Assembly: GCA_020284085.1 (NCBI GenBank)
Contig: JACEVL010000006.1
Coordinates: forward strand, 882,280 to 946,279
Length of the DNA stretch: 64,000 bases
Reading direction: 5' to 3'
From: Aporrectodea caliginosa
Lineage: Eukaryota; Annelida; Clitellata; Crassiclitellata; Lumbricidae
Below, in pieces: positions 34,757 to 44,777 of the stretch. Within the stretch, counting starts at the first letter, position 1. Every line of letters starts with the position of its first letter. Both the position numbers and the translations under genes were made by a program. Below the pieces are notes generated by a model. The model saw nothing but the letters and a program-made list of their open reading frames with translations, was not told the DNA's origin and ran no database searches.

Positions 34757-35625
34757 AAGATGCAGTAGAGGCTCACAGTCGAGCGTGCCTCACTCGTACA
34801 AGCCCGACTACAACCCCGACAAGTACGCAAACATGTCACCTGTTTGCAACGGAGCTACACATTCTCCTGCTGTCGAAAACTTTTCAGTGCTGCCAAGTCC
34901 TTCACAAAAACACCACACGGCCATTGAACGAAGCTCCTACTTCGGTAGCTTGGCCGGTCTACCTGCATCGTCACAAACTGATAATGAAAATGGTTTACAC
35001 ACCAAAAGGGTGACAAATCACGTTGCAGACTTTACAAACGGGTCCTCGGCTAGCGACGCAAGAAACTTGAACCGACGTGGAGTTACAGTTTTACGGGATA
35101 CGGCGTCGAAAGACTTAAACGAGTCGCCAACAGGTCTGCCAAACAGTCTGAAATTGCTGAATCACTTGGATTTTTCGAAGAATATGGATGCTCTGTCATC
35201 CTCAACGAATGGCTGGTCTGTATCGTCACCAACAGGCATTGCGGATGAGGTCCTCATGTCTCCCGACAGCGAACGGTCTCAGGCGACATCGTTGTCGATG
35301 ATGTCGACGTCAGTAGACAGTAGCAGCAGCGTGTCACATGGTTCTGCGACGTTGACTCTGTTGCTACGGCAACCGTCGGAAGCTGTCCTGGCGCAGCAGT
35401 ATTTTCCCGTAACGTTTGGTGCTACGGTTCATCAGCCGACCGATTCGAAAGATCCGCTGCTCCATGTCCAACCGACGCTGACGCTCTCGAAGAAGACCAG
35501 TCGGTCGTCCTCTGCGGGTCATCGCCGACACCATCGGCCGGGAAGCGGTCACTCATCGTCGAGTTCAAATTCAAAAAGCTCTATTGACAGGATATACCTC
35601 ATGGCATCTGACGCACAAGGAAATG
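34757..35625 (+). CDS. Large Ser-rich coding exon of the unidentified gene
   Basis: An open exon of 869 bases between TTGTAG/ and AATG/GTAGGC. Acceptors at 34766 or 34779 are also possible; the first two keep the same phase. The N-terminal part reads SSVPHSYKPDYNPDKYANMS. The middle is low-complexity and Ser/Thr-rich with runs such as STSVDSSSSVSHGSATL. The C-terminal part is basic (SAGHRRHHRPGSGH), ending SSIDRIYLMASDAQGNG. Codon use is richer in CpG than the surrounding intron, as expected of selected coding sequence. It looks like an intrinsically disordered region with many possible phosphorylation sites. No domain is recognised. It ends with one base of a codon, which does not match the phase of the next exon I can see. 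Confidence 0.82.
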
Positions 35626-35659
35626 GTAGGCGTTTATAACTCTTTACTTTAGTTGTAGC

Positions 35660-35830
35660 CAGTTCGGGGTGCTCGATAATGTAGTGGTTAGTGTGCTGGA
35701 ATGTTAGTCATGAGGTCGGGGTTCAAATCCCGTCCAGGGCAGAAATTTTGTTTGAGATTCTGCTCCATCTGCACCCCTAGCCAACTCGGCTATAATGAGT
35801 ACACTAACCGCACACTGTCGGTGGGAAGAA
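35660..35830 (+). mobile_element. tRNA-derived SINE (family S4), copy 1
   Basis: TAGTGGTTAGTG stands in the box A position and GGGGTTCAAATCCCG is box B, then CACCCCTAGCCAACTCGGC and a variable tail. It lies 35 bases inside the intron after exon 2. Related copies at 42.36 and 52.24 kb. Confidence 0.85.
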
Positions 35831-36026
35831 GAGATGGCGAGGGAGAGGACTGGCCACCCACCATCAAAGCACTGCTTTATCACTCTTGTATGCCTTCAAA
35901 AGAAGTGCCAGAATTAAGAGATAATATTTCCTAAATAAAATCTAGTGGTAATTGATAACACATACGGTGTGGGCTGCGAACTGGTGAACGTGAAATTATT
36001 GGGGGCACATGCCTAATGATACAGGG

Positions 36027-37505
36027 CAGTGCTTCCCAAACTTTTTAGCACCGCGACCCAATATTTAGAACGACAATCTATTGCGACCCACATATCTCTA
36101 CTGGACAAAAAGTTCTCAAAAACCCGATATTTTTATGTATTAATGAACACAAATTTTAGAAAAAACCTCGATCTATTTCTCATAGTGAGGCCTGTGTGAA
36201 TGGTGCGTTTGTTGCCGTTTAGGCTACTATTGATGGTCAACGGCATTGACGTACACGTCAATGCGCGGTATTTTCAGGCGCAAGGAGTTCGACAGTTGCA
36301 GCTTGCTTCAAAATTTTGTTTTGATTCCGAAAAATTGGAGTGGCTGGTTTTTCTAATCGGTGTGCTTCGTCTCAATATGCCGACGCAATTTGTGTATGCT
36401 CTTGTTTGCAAGTAGGCCTACTTCACAGCAAACAATCCACTGAGCAGTTTCTTCATCTCCATTACACGAAAATCCGATGTTTAAGTAGTCGAGTGATACT
36501 ATTTCATCACTTTTCTTCGTTTCTATTGCTTTGAATTCGTTGTTTAAGGCTCGTCTTCAGTGTCGTTGTTGGTTTCCTTGTCAACCAGTTATCCATAATG
36601 CAGAGAGTATGAACTTAGGGGAGACAATACATAATGCGAGTAACGCTGATGAAGAGAAAGTTGGGCGTTTCTAAACATGGTGATGAGAAGTGCTAAAAAC
36701 CTCTAGCAATGGAAATGTGCTGCCATTTAACAACAATAGCGTGCATATAACTCGAGGACGTAGAGTCATGTACTGGATGAAGCTACCAGAAGGTTCTCAA
36801 TGGCCCAGTTAGCTACATTGGTAAGAGCGTAGGGTGCGTCTCATGCGCCTCTGTGAAAGACAGCATGTCGATTGTGGTTCCATTCTCAATGCTGGCTTAT
36901 TTAAGTTATTAAATTTCGGGATAGCACGCGGTCCTTGCACAGGCACCCATGGCGTGGCGTCCATCAGAAGCGAAAAGAGGTACATAAGTTTGGGGAACAG
37001 ATTTTTTTCGGGACCAAAGCATTTTGGGGACAGATAAGCCCCAGTCAAAATTTGTGGGGACAGTCCCCTCGGTCCCCCGTGATTTACCCCCACTGGAGTC
37101 CATTCAAACAGGCGAGCGGTGGTGAAGGATCTCACCCGATCAATTCATTGAAAAATTAGCAGCGTCGAGGACACAGCCCTATGTGCTCGCTACAGGCGCG
37201 AACATTTACATTTACATTTCTCGAGTTATGCGCGCTATAATTATTGTCGTTAGATGGTCACGCTGAGCTGCGGCCGATTGCCTATCCAAATTTTCACTCT
37301 GAACTTTGTCAAATCCAGAATTCCGTAATGAGTGTAATATTGTGCCCTCATTTTTTAAACTATTTTAAATTTTTTTCATTTTTCACTTTCACATTTTTAT
37401 GATTTCTATATATTTAAAAATCCCATTTCAAAAACTTTTCGCGACCCACCAAAAATCGGCTCGCGACCCACCAGTGGGTCGCGACCCACAGTTTGGGAAA
37501 CGCTG
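36027..37505. mobile_element. hAT-type element, 1479 bp, non-coding
   Basis: Ends are CAGTGCTTCCCAAACT and, inverted, CAGCGTTTCCCAAACT (14 of 16). The flank ATACAGGG is identical at 36019-36026 and 37506-37513. Subterminal GCGACCCAC motifs occur at both ends. The interior contains a tRNA-like insertion near 36800 and repeat pieces (GGGGACAGTCCCCTCGGTCC) but no transposase. One of the few middle-domain TAGGCCTA motifs is here (about 36413). Confidence 0.95.
36798..36905 (+). mobile_element. Degenerate tRNA-derived segment inside the hAT element
   Basis: GCCCAGTTAGCTACATTGG with TAAGAGCG resembles a box A region, and GTCGATTGTGGTTCCATTC about 50 bases later is a weak box B. Possibly an old nested SINE. 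Confidence 0.4.
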
Positions 37506-37513
37506 ATACAGGG

Positions 37514-38046
37514 TGTTCCTCTTGTAAAGGAGATAATGCTGAAAAGTCAATATTTAGCTCTACACTTCAGTTCTTGTAGGGTGCATTCAACCAATAGGGA
37601 ATGGTAAGTTAATGGCTTTGGGAGACCGAAAGCCAATTCGCATTAAGCAGAATGTAGCATAAGCCTGGAGCTCATGAAAGAATGCACACTGTACATATAT
37701 GCATAGGTGATAATAGGTAAGTAATAATAGTAGAGTATTTACCTGCCTCTACATTATGCTTGAGTGCTAAAACTGTAGTGTCAAGACCATTGAAGAGTGT
37801 TTGGAACTATAACAACGTATGTTAGGCAGACATGCCTCTGAATTCAAGGCCATTGAAGTGGTATTTACAGATAGAGTGCATGTGCATAGATAAATTGCTG
37901 GTTGCATGTGGGTTACCAGAGCTACTAAATTTTAAGTGATGAATTCATGGTGATATTCTTGGGTTAAAGTACTTATCTCAAGTGCAAGACAATAAGGTTT
38001 GAATATTTTCACATTTGTGAAACATGCCTTGCTCTGCACCTCTTCT
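37514..38046. other. Intron 2 background
   Basis: A phrase TTACAGATAGAGTGCATGTGCAT at about 37866 recurs at about 38528 (local duplication across the MITE at 38113). No exon recognised. Confidence 0.4.
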
Positions 38047-38112
38047 ATGTAATTGAACATTTATATAGCGCCCCTTCAAGATATCTACTCAGAGGCGCTC
38101 TATGCAGTAGCC
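38047..38112 (-). mobile_element. SINE S1 3' fragment
   Basis: TTTATATAGCGCCCCTTCAA with TCTACTCAGAGGCGCTC, minus orientation; interrupted by the MITE at 38113. Confidence 0.75.
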
Positions 38113-38453
38113 CAGAGATGGCCAACCCGAGGCCCGCGAGCCAAATGCGGCCTGCGGGCTGATGATCGGCAGCCGCACGTCCCTTTCTAAATAATTTATT
38201 TGTCTCATTTCGCACCTACTTACTTGTCCGACTACTACAATACTGCATAATAATGATGTCTACGACACTAAAAGATTTAGTGTTGTAAGTTCTAGTGACC
38301 TAATGTAGTCTTACCTGTTTTTATACATATTGTAAAATATGAAATAAACATTTGTATTTCTTTCGAGGCTGTGAGGACAAACATTTTGCGGCCCGCCGCG
38401 TGCTTACCAACAATCATAGTGGCCCGTGGGCCAAAAAAGGTTGGCCACCCCTG
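38113..38453. mobile_element. hAT-type MITE, 341 bp
   Basis: Ends are CAGAGATGGCCAACCC and, inverted, CAGGGGTGGCCAACCT. Perfect 8-bp flanks CAGTAGCC at 38105-38112 and 38454-38461. Subterminal GGCCCGCGAGCC / GGCCCGTGGGCC. Non-coding. Confidence 0.95.
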
Positions 38454-38672
38454 CAGTAGCCTATGTGATGTTAAATGTCATTATGAACGAATATATTATA
38501 TCAATTAGCAAAACAATGCATAGTGATTTACAGATAGAGTGCAGGTGCATTGATAAATTGCTTGTTGCATGTGGATTACAAAGATCACAAAGGCTATTGC
38601 ATCTAATCAAGTCTTATAAACTGGTTTAGCACTTCTGTACCAATGTTCCAGGCATCCATCAATGGTATTCAT

Positions 38673-39165
38673 TAGGGTTGTTAATATCGTTTTTGGCAAA
38701 CCGATTATCGGTTGCGGAAATCCGAATTTAAACCAATTATCGATTTTTTAGTGGCCTTCATAGAAAATCCGCTATTCCCGGCGTAGCAGCGATAAACAAA
38801 GATGTCGGCCGTTGGTATTCATTGCATTTGACGACGTTTTAGACATCAAAAAGTGCTTCAGAGGTTCTGTAATTTACTCGTCTCATTCACCGACAGCGAA
38901 CATGCCTGACAATGTTGCAATTGTTGCATTCAACGTGCTGCGTCACAGTACCATACTGTGGGTAACTCAGCTACCATTTATTTGTTGCAATTAGTTTATT
39001 CTCATGGTAACCTTTAAGCTCATAGTCGGTACAAATCATTTCTTATAATTTTCTCTACGAAAATTATTTTTAAAATGAATTCGATTATTGTTTTGTAAAT
39101 AATAAAAACCGATAATCGTTTTGAAAACCGGTAATGGGATTTCCGATTACCATTTAACATCCCTA
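38673..39165. mobile_element. hAT-type MITE, 493 bp
   Basis: Ends are TAGGGTTGTTAA and, inverted, TAGGGATGTTAA. Perfect flanks GTATTCAT at 38665-38672 and 39166-39173. Subterminal CCGATTATCGGTT / ACCGATAATCG motifs are mirrored. The short open frames inside are not a transposase. Confidence 0.95.
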
Positions 39166-39199
39166 GTATTCATTATCAGGTGAGTAAGTCAATCCAGCA

Positions 39200-40061
39200 C
39201 AATAATTTTCAACCAAGGTTCTGCAGAACCTAAGGGTTCCCCCTGGTTTTGGCCTTGGGTTCCACTGCAGTTCAATATAAAATTTTAAAACCACCAACTG
39301 AATTCACAAAATGATGAGCAACAACTAAAATATGTAACTGCAATGTAATATAATAGGTGCAAATAACATACTCAAAGTTTAAAATTATAAACTATAAATA
39401 TCAGTGGCGTAGCCAGACTTAAATTCAAGAGGAGGCAACTTCACAGAATCTAGAGGGTTCTAGGGGGTATCCACCTTATTTAAAAAGTTGACGACCGGGG
39501 GGGGTAGTAACGAGTGTTTCCAAGAACAAGCGTTCCAAAATTTTCGAGGGCGGAGCTACTAAGGAGCGTTTTCCAAGGATTTTCGAGGGGGGGTATCAGG
39601 TCAGTAAGTCAATCCACAGGCACAATACGGGATTTCCCAACCAGGGTTCTGGGGTAGTAAGGAGTTTCCCAAGAAAATTTTCGAGGGGGTAGTGACGGGG
39701 TTTTCACAGTTTCCCAAGGATTTTCAGTCTAAAATTTCCCAAAATTTTCGAGGGTAGTAGCAGGGAGTTTGAGGATTAACAAAATAACGGGAGTTTTCAA
39801 GAGGAGGCAACTTGCCAAAATCCTGGTCATTTGCGTCGTTGATCAATTGAAACTCCACTATATGGAAAAACCAAGAGGAGGCATGCCTCCTCCTGCCTTC
39901 ATGTAGCTACGCCTATGATAAATATTATCCTAACATTGCAAGAATGATTACACCTATTTCATGAATCATGAAACATTAGATGGATGAAATGCACTGGGTT
40001 CTGTGAGCAAACAAGTGCTTTGTGTAAAGTTCCATCACTACAGGAAGGTTGGAAACCCCTG
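39200..40061. mobile_element. Older hAT-like element hosting a younger one
   Basis: Ends are CAATAATTTTCAACCAAGG and, inverted, CAGGGGTTTCCAACCTTCC (12 of 19). Flanks are ATCCAGCA and GTCCAGTA (6 of 8), consistent with an old insertion. It contains the element 39402-39917. Confidence 0.6.
39402..39917. mobile_element. hAT-type MITE, 516 bp, nested
   Basis: Ends are CAGTGGCGTAGCCA and, inverted, CATAGGCGTAGCTA. Perfect flanks ATAAATAT at 39394-39401 and 39918-39925. The interior carries repeats of TTTTCGAGGG(GG)TAGTA also seen at 3.8-3.95 kb and, inverted, 6.93-7.0 kb. Confidence 0.92.
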
Positions 40062-40069
40062 GTCCAGTA

Positions 40070-40671
40070 GGATGAAAAGAGCAAACAAGTTATATGTTTT
40101 GGTCCTATCCATTCCTGACTACAGATCCCTTCACTTCACTGCACTACGTGATCTGGTTGTACTGCTAACCCAAATTTCCACTGTGCAGTGTAGAAGCTTT
40201 GCTGTGTCCATGGTTTTGGATACCTTGTCTAGCAACATGTTGTATTGTATCTATATACTAGACGTAGTTAGCCGGCTTCTCATCCATGGGTTATTTGTTC
40301 CCCGGGCTAAATATATATAGTAGACGAAGCTCAGCCTCTTATTCTCTAGTTTTTAGTGATCCATTAGCGAGCATAATTTTTCAGGGCGACATCATGGTTT
40401 TATGACGAATGCGCCTGATTTGCATATTTAGCCCCGCCTGACGTGAAGACAAATGGCTGCCGTTATTGATATTGAATGTGACCAATGACCATATCAAAAC
40501 TTAAAATGTCCATAAATTGGAATTTAAAGTTAATTGTGAGTTGAGAATAATACCGTTGACCTACAAATTCTTACAAGAAGGTTTTGTAAAAAAAAATTTC
40601 GTATCGCTAGAGCGTTCCATTTGCGAGCCTTTAGCCAAACAAACATACAGAAGGACAAACTTTTAAGATTA
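40070..40671. other. Intron 2 background, nothing recognised
   Basis: No exon or repeat family seen. Confidence 0.35.
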
Positions 40672-41140
40672 TGGAATATAGATTTATAAAGTGTACACCA
40701 ATCAGATTCACTCCCAGTGCGAAAGACCCAGAGAAAGAAAGTGGTTTTGAGACAGCGGAGTATACCAGTCAACAGCAAAGAACATGTCGATGGAGTGAGC
40801 TGATTCTATAATGCAGGACCAATGAAGGCAAAAGCTCGAGTTTTGGCCATAGCAGTCCTTGCTCAAGGGACAAGGAGATCATGGTGCTGGTCAAGTGAGC
40901 TTACTCAGCTTAGCGGACGAAGAGAGGAGGCTGAAGTGTGCAGGTGGATGAGGTCACGAAGATACTTGGGAACTAGGCCAGAATACGACCGGTAGATTAG
41001 AGTAAGAACCTTGAGTTGAATTCGAGCAATAAGGGATCCAGTGAAGGTGGTCAAACATGACAGAGGGGATGTGAGATGAGCGAGGAAGTCGGGCTATTAG
41101 TCTGGCCGCAGCTTTTAGAAGAAACTGGTTTGCTGTTAAT
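40672..41140 (-). pseudogene. LINE group B C-terminal region and 3' end
   Basis: On the minus strand the frame near 41130-41030 reads KAAARLIARLPRSSHIPSVM then FDHLHWIP. This matches the reverse transcriptase thumb pattern N.AARLI....R..HI...L..LHWLPV. Further pieces give the LINE tail, ending FRTGSESDWCTLYKS. The 3' UTR follows near 40680. It is frame-broken and 5'-truncated. This is the longest group B copy in the window and anchors that family as a LINE. Confidence 0.85.
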
Positions 41141-41534
41141 TTATACATTAGTAACGTTTCATTTGTATGTTATTTATGTTATTTCTAGTAGTTGGATTGA
41201 CCTAGTACTGACAGTGGTAGCCGTTGTGATCACATACTCTGCATTTTCTAAAAGTATTACAAAAAAGCTGAGGGCAGTTCACCATCTTTTTCGCGAGCAC
41301 TGCGTCAAGTCAGAGGGTTTGTCCAGAAATATCTTGGGAATGACAAATGTCCAGTTTTTGGTTTGGCCAATTTTTTGTATGCCGTAAAACTGAAAGTAGG
41401 AAAGACCCATAACATACATCAATAAATGAAAGCATAACAGTATTGATCAAATCCACAGACAAAGGCATATTGTAAGGTCCAATGAAAATGACTGCATTAT
41501 TTCATGGGACTAACTGGTCTGACCTGCCAAGTAG
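41141..41534. other. Intron 2 background
   Basis: An open stretch (to 41387) containing SITKKLRAVHHLFREH shows no recognised domain. I do not see a donor that makes it the missing exon. Confidence 0.35.
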
Positions 41535-41565
41535 AGTACAATAAGTTGAGCATGTAAGCAAGTAA
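41535..41565 (-). mobile_element. LINE group C tail scrap
   Basis: TAAGCAAGTAAGTATATGG resembles the (AAGT) tail of group C. Confidence 0.35.
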
Positions 41566-42340
41566 GTATATGGCTGCCATGCACCATTGACAATTGTAAG
41601 TGCATTGCTGAACACTTAAATGTGTGTGCATGTATATGTGTATGCAGGTATGCGTGTGTGTGTCTGTTTATGGATGTGTGTATGAGGTGTTCATATACAG
41701 CAATGATGTAAGGGTGACCCTACTAGTCGAGACTTGTTCTCTACCTCCGTTGTTTCCGAACTATTATACTGTACTTATGATGCTTGTATTCTTTGTTTCT
41801 GTTGGAAAACAATAAAATTTATGGTTATGGTTATATATGTGCTTGTGTACATGCATGCATGCATGTGTATGTGTTTGCATATATGTTTGTGTGAATGTGC
41901 GTGCATGTATGCGTGCATAGTGCATACCTGTGTGTGTTTGTGTCATATGTTTATGTATGTTTGTGTAATATGTATAATATGTAGGCTTCTGTAATATGTG
42001 TATGTATGTGATATGTATATGTGTATGTATCTCGTGACGACAACTTGGGTGGGGGTTATGGCCTCCCTGACCCCATCTGTTCCGATGTGCTTGCATCCTT
42101 CCATCTATCCGTGCTTCGATCAATCCATCCATTCATCCATGCTGTGATATGAAGTGATTTAAGGCATTCTATTGTAATGGAAACAATCTGAAAGCTGTAA
42201 AATATATTTTTTAGCAGAAAATCATCAGTCAAGATTGGACTACCAATTGACAAATGGCTCCGGCATAAGACTAATTTGTCATTTAGATTAAATTTACCAA
42301 TTTGCCTTTAGTTTTCACATCATGGAAGAAATTATGACAG
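41566..42340. other. Intron 2 background with TG-rich tract
   Basis: Between 41620 and 42030 the sequence is an imperfect TG/TATG-rich tract, so many open frames are artefacts. CATCCATCCATTC repeats near 42110-42140. Confidence 0.5.
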
Positions 42341-42344
42341 GGAT

Positions 42345-42570
42345 GCTGTGGAACTTAATATACTGAACTGTCAGATTAAGGTCAGGGGTTCAAATTACTA
42401 CCAGGTAGAAGTTTATGTAGAGCATTCAGAGTCACTTGTGCCCCTAGCAAACTCAGTGATAATGAATACACTGACTGTACACTATCAGTGTAAAGATCAG
42501 GTGGCAAGAAAGATGGTTGGCCATCGGCCTCCTTCGTATGCCGAGGCTAAGAAATATGAAGTCACTAACA
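42345..42570 (+). mobile_element. SINE S4, copy 2
   Basis: GTCAGGGGTTCAAATTACTACC stands at box B, then GTGCCCCTAGCAAACTCAGTG and CCGAGGCTAAGAAATATGAAG. These align with copies at 35.66 and 52.24-52.49 kb. The open frame across it is not a gene. Confidence 0.75.
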
Positions 42571-42725
42571 ATTCATGTGTAGCCATATCTTCCGATAGAC
42601 AAAAAAATTTTGCCTTGTCAATTTAGAATGAAGGGCATTTGATAAGAATTATATCGTTACAGTATGGTTGCGTCTTTTTACTTATTATTTACTGTCGTAG
42701 CTTCAAGGACTGCTCTTCTCAGTTT

Positions 42726-43417
42726 TTATAATAAAATTCTGCTTTTCATCTTACCTGTTTTGCATATAATTATATTGTTCTAGGTAAAAATTACTCTCTC
42801 CTTTTCAAGAACTCTTATCCTGACTCATCTGATCCTGTACCTTCCAATCCTCGACCTAAAAGACACCAACCTTAACATCTGCTGTGCCTCTCTGATCCTC
42901 TGGAAACTGGACTCGGACCTCCTCGGACTACTCTTTTGGAAACCCCTCTGACTAGATGCAGTGCTTGTGAATAAGCTGGTGCCCTGCTCACTACTGTTTT
43001 GGCTTTCAAGATTGGCTTTCAAGCTTTCAAGGGCGCTTTAGAAGTTTGGAGATTACGATTACGAGCTTCGATGCTGGACTGTGGATGTTTGGGATGGTTT
43101 GACATCTAGGTTCCCTGTGTTTGTGTGAAATGTGTGTGTGTGAATCTAAGTAAGTAATTTAAGTAAGTAAATCCTTTACTGAACCAATTGCTAACCGCAT
43201 TGTGGTGTACATTATGAAGTATATAATGACGAGTAAATCATCCTAATAATAAATGTTTTGCGTGCTAGACTGTCGGCAACAGGTAGAATTCTGTCATGTT
43301 TATGTGGCCTAAGCACATATACTACAGATTTAATTGCGGGCAGTAAGTCATGTAGAACATGGACTGGGGCTGCTTGAACACCCCTGAAGAGGTGGGCGTC
43401 AGAACTCTGGCATAGTT
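42726..43417 (+). repeat. Segmental duplication, copy 1
   Basis: Two blocks (42726-42795 and about 42797-43417) recur in the same order at 43417-43488 and 44128-44722 with very high identity. The duplicated sequence includes a LINE A 3' end and an inverted LINE C 3' end, so the duplication happened after both insertions. Confidence 0.9.
42797..43060 (+). mobile_element. LINE group A 3' end
   Basis: Begins inside the ORF2 tail (CTTTTCAAGAACTCTTATCC gives LFKNSYP as at 62.97 kb). It ends GGCGCTTTAGAAGTTTGGAG and ATTACGATTACGA, the typical short tandem tail. It carries an internal TTGGCTTTCAAG triplication absent from copy 2. Confidence 0.85.
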
Positions 43418-43430
43418 CTTATAATAAAAT
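43140..43430 (-). mobile_element. LINE group C 3' end
   Basis: Tail AAGTAAGTAATTTAAGTAAG at the low-coordinate side, then the C-terminal coding part on the minus strand, which is better seen in the 44.5-kb duplicate. Confidence 0.75.
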
Positions 43431-43856
43431 TCTGCTTTTCATCTTACCTGTTTTGCATATAATTATATTGTTCTAGGTAAAAATTACTCCCACACAGTAG
43501 GTTTGCCAATGAAGCTTATTCAGTCAGAATTTTTAGCATCACTAAATATTTACTTTGGAACAAAAAATCCGTCAGCTAAAGCATTAATGTTCATGTGGGT
43601 GTGTTCATGGTGAGTGCGTACCTAGATGTGAATAATTATGAGAGGAAATACAGAGACGTTTTGAATCCTATAGGATTCAGCAGGAATCTATAGATAGTTA
43701 TGGAGGTACATGATAATCAGGTAGTTAGATTCCACCCTCATATGTTGAGGCCAAGAAAATGAAGGTACTAACAATCCATACTGGTGAATGCCTGTCAGAG
43801 GTAGCTGAGGGGCTGCTCTTTTTCTTTCAATATGTATGTATGAATGTATGTATGTA

Positions 43857-43921
<65 letters not shown>

Positions 43922-44127
43922 ATGTATGTATGAGCCTTAGAGGTATAGTGCTGCTTCAAGAGAAAGCATCAGAGGCACTTCCTAGTGGTATCCCAAGACC
44001 ACAATCAAACAAAACGGTTTTCAGGCGCTTATGGTACAGTGACAGACGAAGACCCATTACTTGCTGTTGTAGTTGAGTAGACAATGTGTTTCAGACAGAT
44101 GCACCAACCACAGTGAAGCTTTCTGTC
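43431..44127 (+). repeat. Spacer of the segmental duplication with repeat pieces
   Basis: Holds the second TAATAAAATTCTGCTTTTC block, an S4 SINE scrap (about 43700-43770, CATATGTTGAGGCCAAG), (GTAT)n/(GT)n and a SINE 3'-like module (CTTCAAGAG ... CAGAGGCACTTCC) that resembles 58.15 kb. Absent between the two blocks of copy 1. Confidence 0.6.
43840..43932. repeat. (GTAT)n(GT)n(GTAT)n microsatellite
   Basis: A pure GT core of about 46 bases flanked by GTAT repeats. Confidence 0.95.
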
Positions 44128-44722
44128 CTTTTAAAGAACTCTTATCCTGACTCATCTGATCCTGTACCTTCCAATCCTCGACCTAAAAGACACCAACCTT
44201 AACATCTGCTGTGCCCTCTCTGATCCTCTGGAAACTGGACTCGGACCTCCCTCGGACTACTCTTTTGGACAACCCCCTCTGACTAGATGCAGTGCTTGTG
44301 AATAAGCTGGTGCCCTGCGCTTGGCTTTCAAGTGGCGCTTTAGAAGTTTGGAGATTACGATTACGAGCTTCGATGCTGGACTGTGGATGTTTGGGATGGT
44401 TTGACATCTAGGTTCCCTGTGTTTGTGTGAAATGTGTGTGTGTGAATCTAAGTAAGTAATTTAAGTAAGTAAATCCTTTACTGAACCAATTGCTAACCGC
44501 ATTGTGGTGTACATTATGAAGTATATAATGACGAGTAAATCATCCTAATAATAAATGTTTTGCGTGCTAGACTGTCGGCAACAGGTAGAATTCTGTCATG
44601 TTTATGTGGCCTAAGCACATATACTACAGATTTAATTGCGGGCAGTAAGTCATGTAGAACATGGACTGGGGCTGCTTGAACACCCCTGAAGAGGTGGGCG
44701 TCAGAACTCTGGCATAGTTCTT
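44128..44722 (+). repeat. Segmental duplication, copy 2
   Basis: Nearly identical to 42797-43417, including LINE A tail, GCTTCGATGCTGGACTGTGG and LINE C tail. It continues beyond 44722 where copy 1 stops. Confidence 0.9.
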
Positions 44723-44777
44723 CGAAACTTGGGTTGTTTCCAGGCAGGCATTGCAGCCGGAGCAGTCGTGACAGCAA
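44440..44777 (-). pseudogene. LINE group C, ORF2 C-terminus and 3' UTR
   Basis: On the minus strand 44777-44514 is open and reads NNPSFEELCQSSDAHLF, VLHDLLPAIK, then YVLRPHKHDRILP and ARKTFIIRMIYSSLY with a stop. The pattern LF..I..NP.HVL..LLPP......LR.R.H...LP......NFI.RMLY is a recognised LINE C-terminus. The 3' UTR ends in TACTTACTTAAATT. It is truncated upstream. An apparent plus-strand AGIAAGAVV peptide here is only its antisense. Confidence 0.85.

Noticed and set aside
36809..37159. Overlapping open frames on both strands, one of 108 codons
   Set aside because: Inside the 36.0-37.5 kb hAT element, no domain, composition of repeat DNA.
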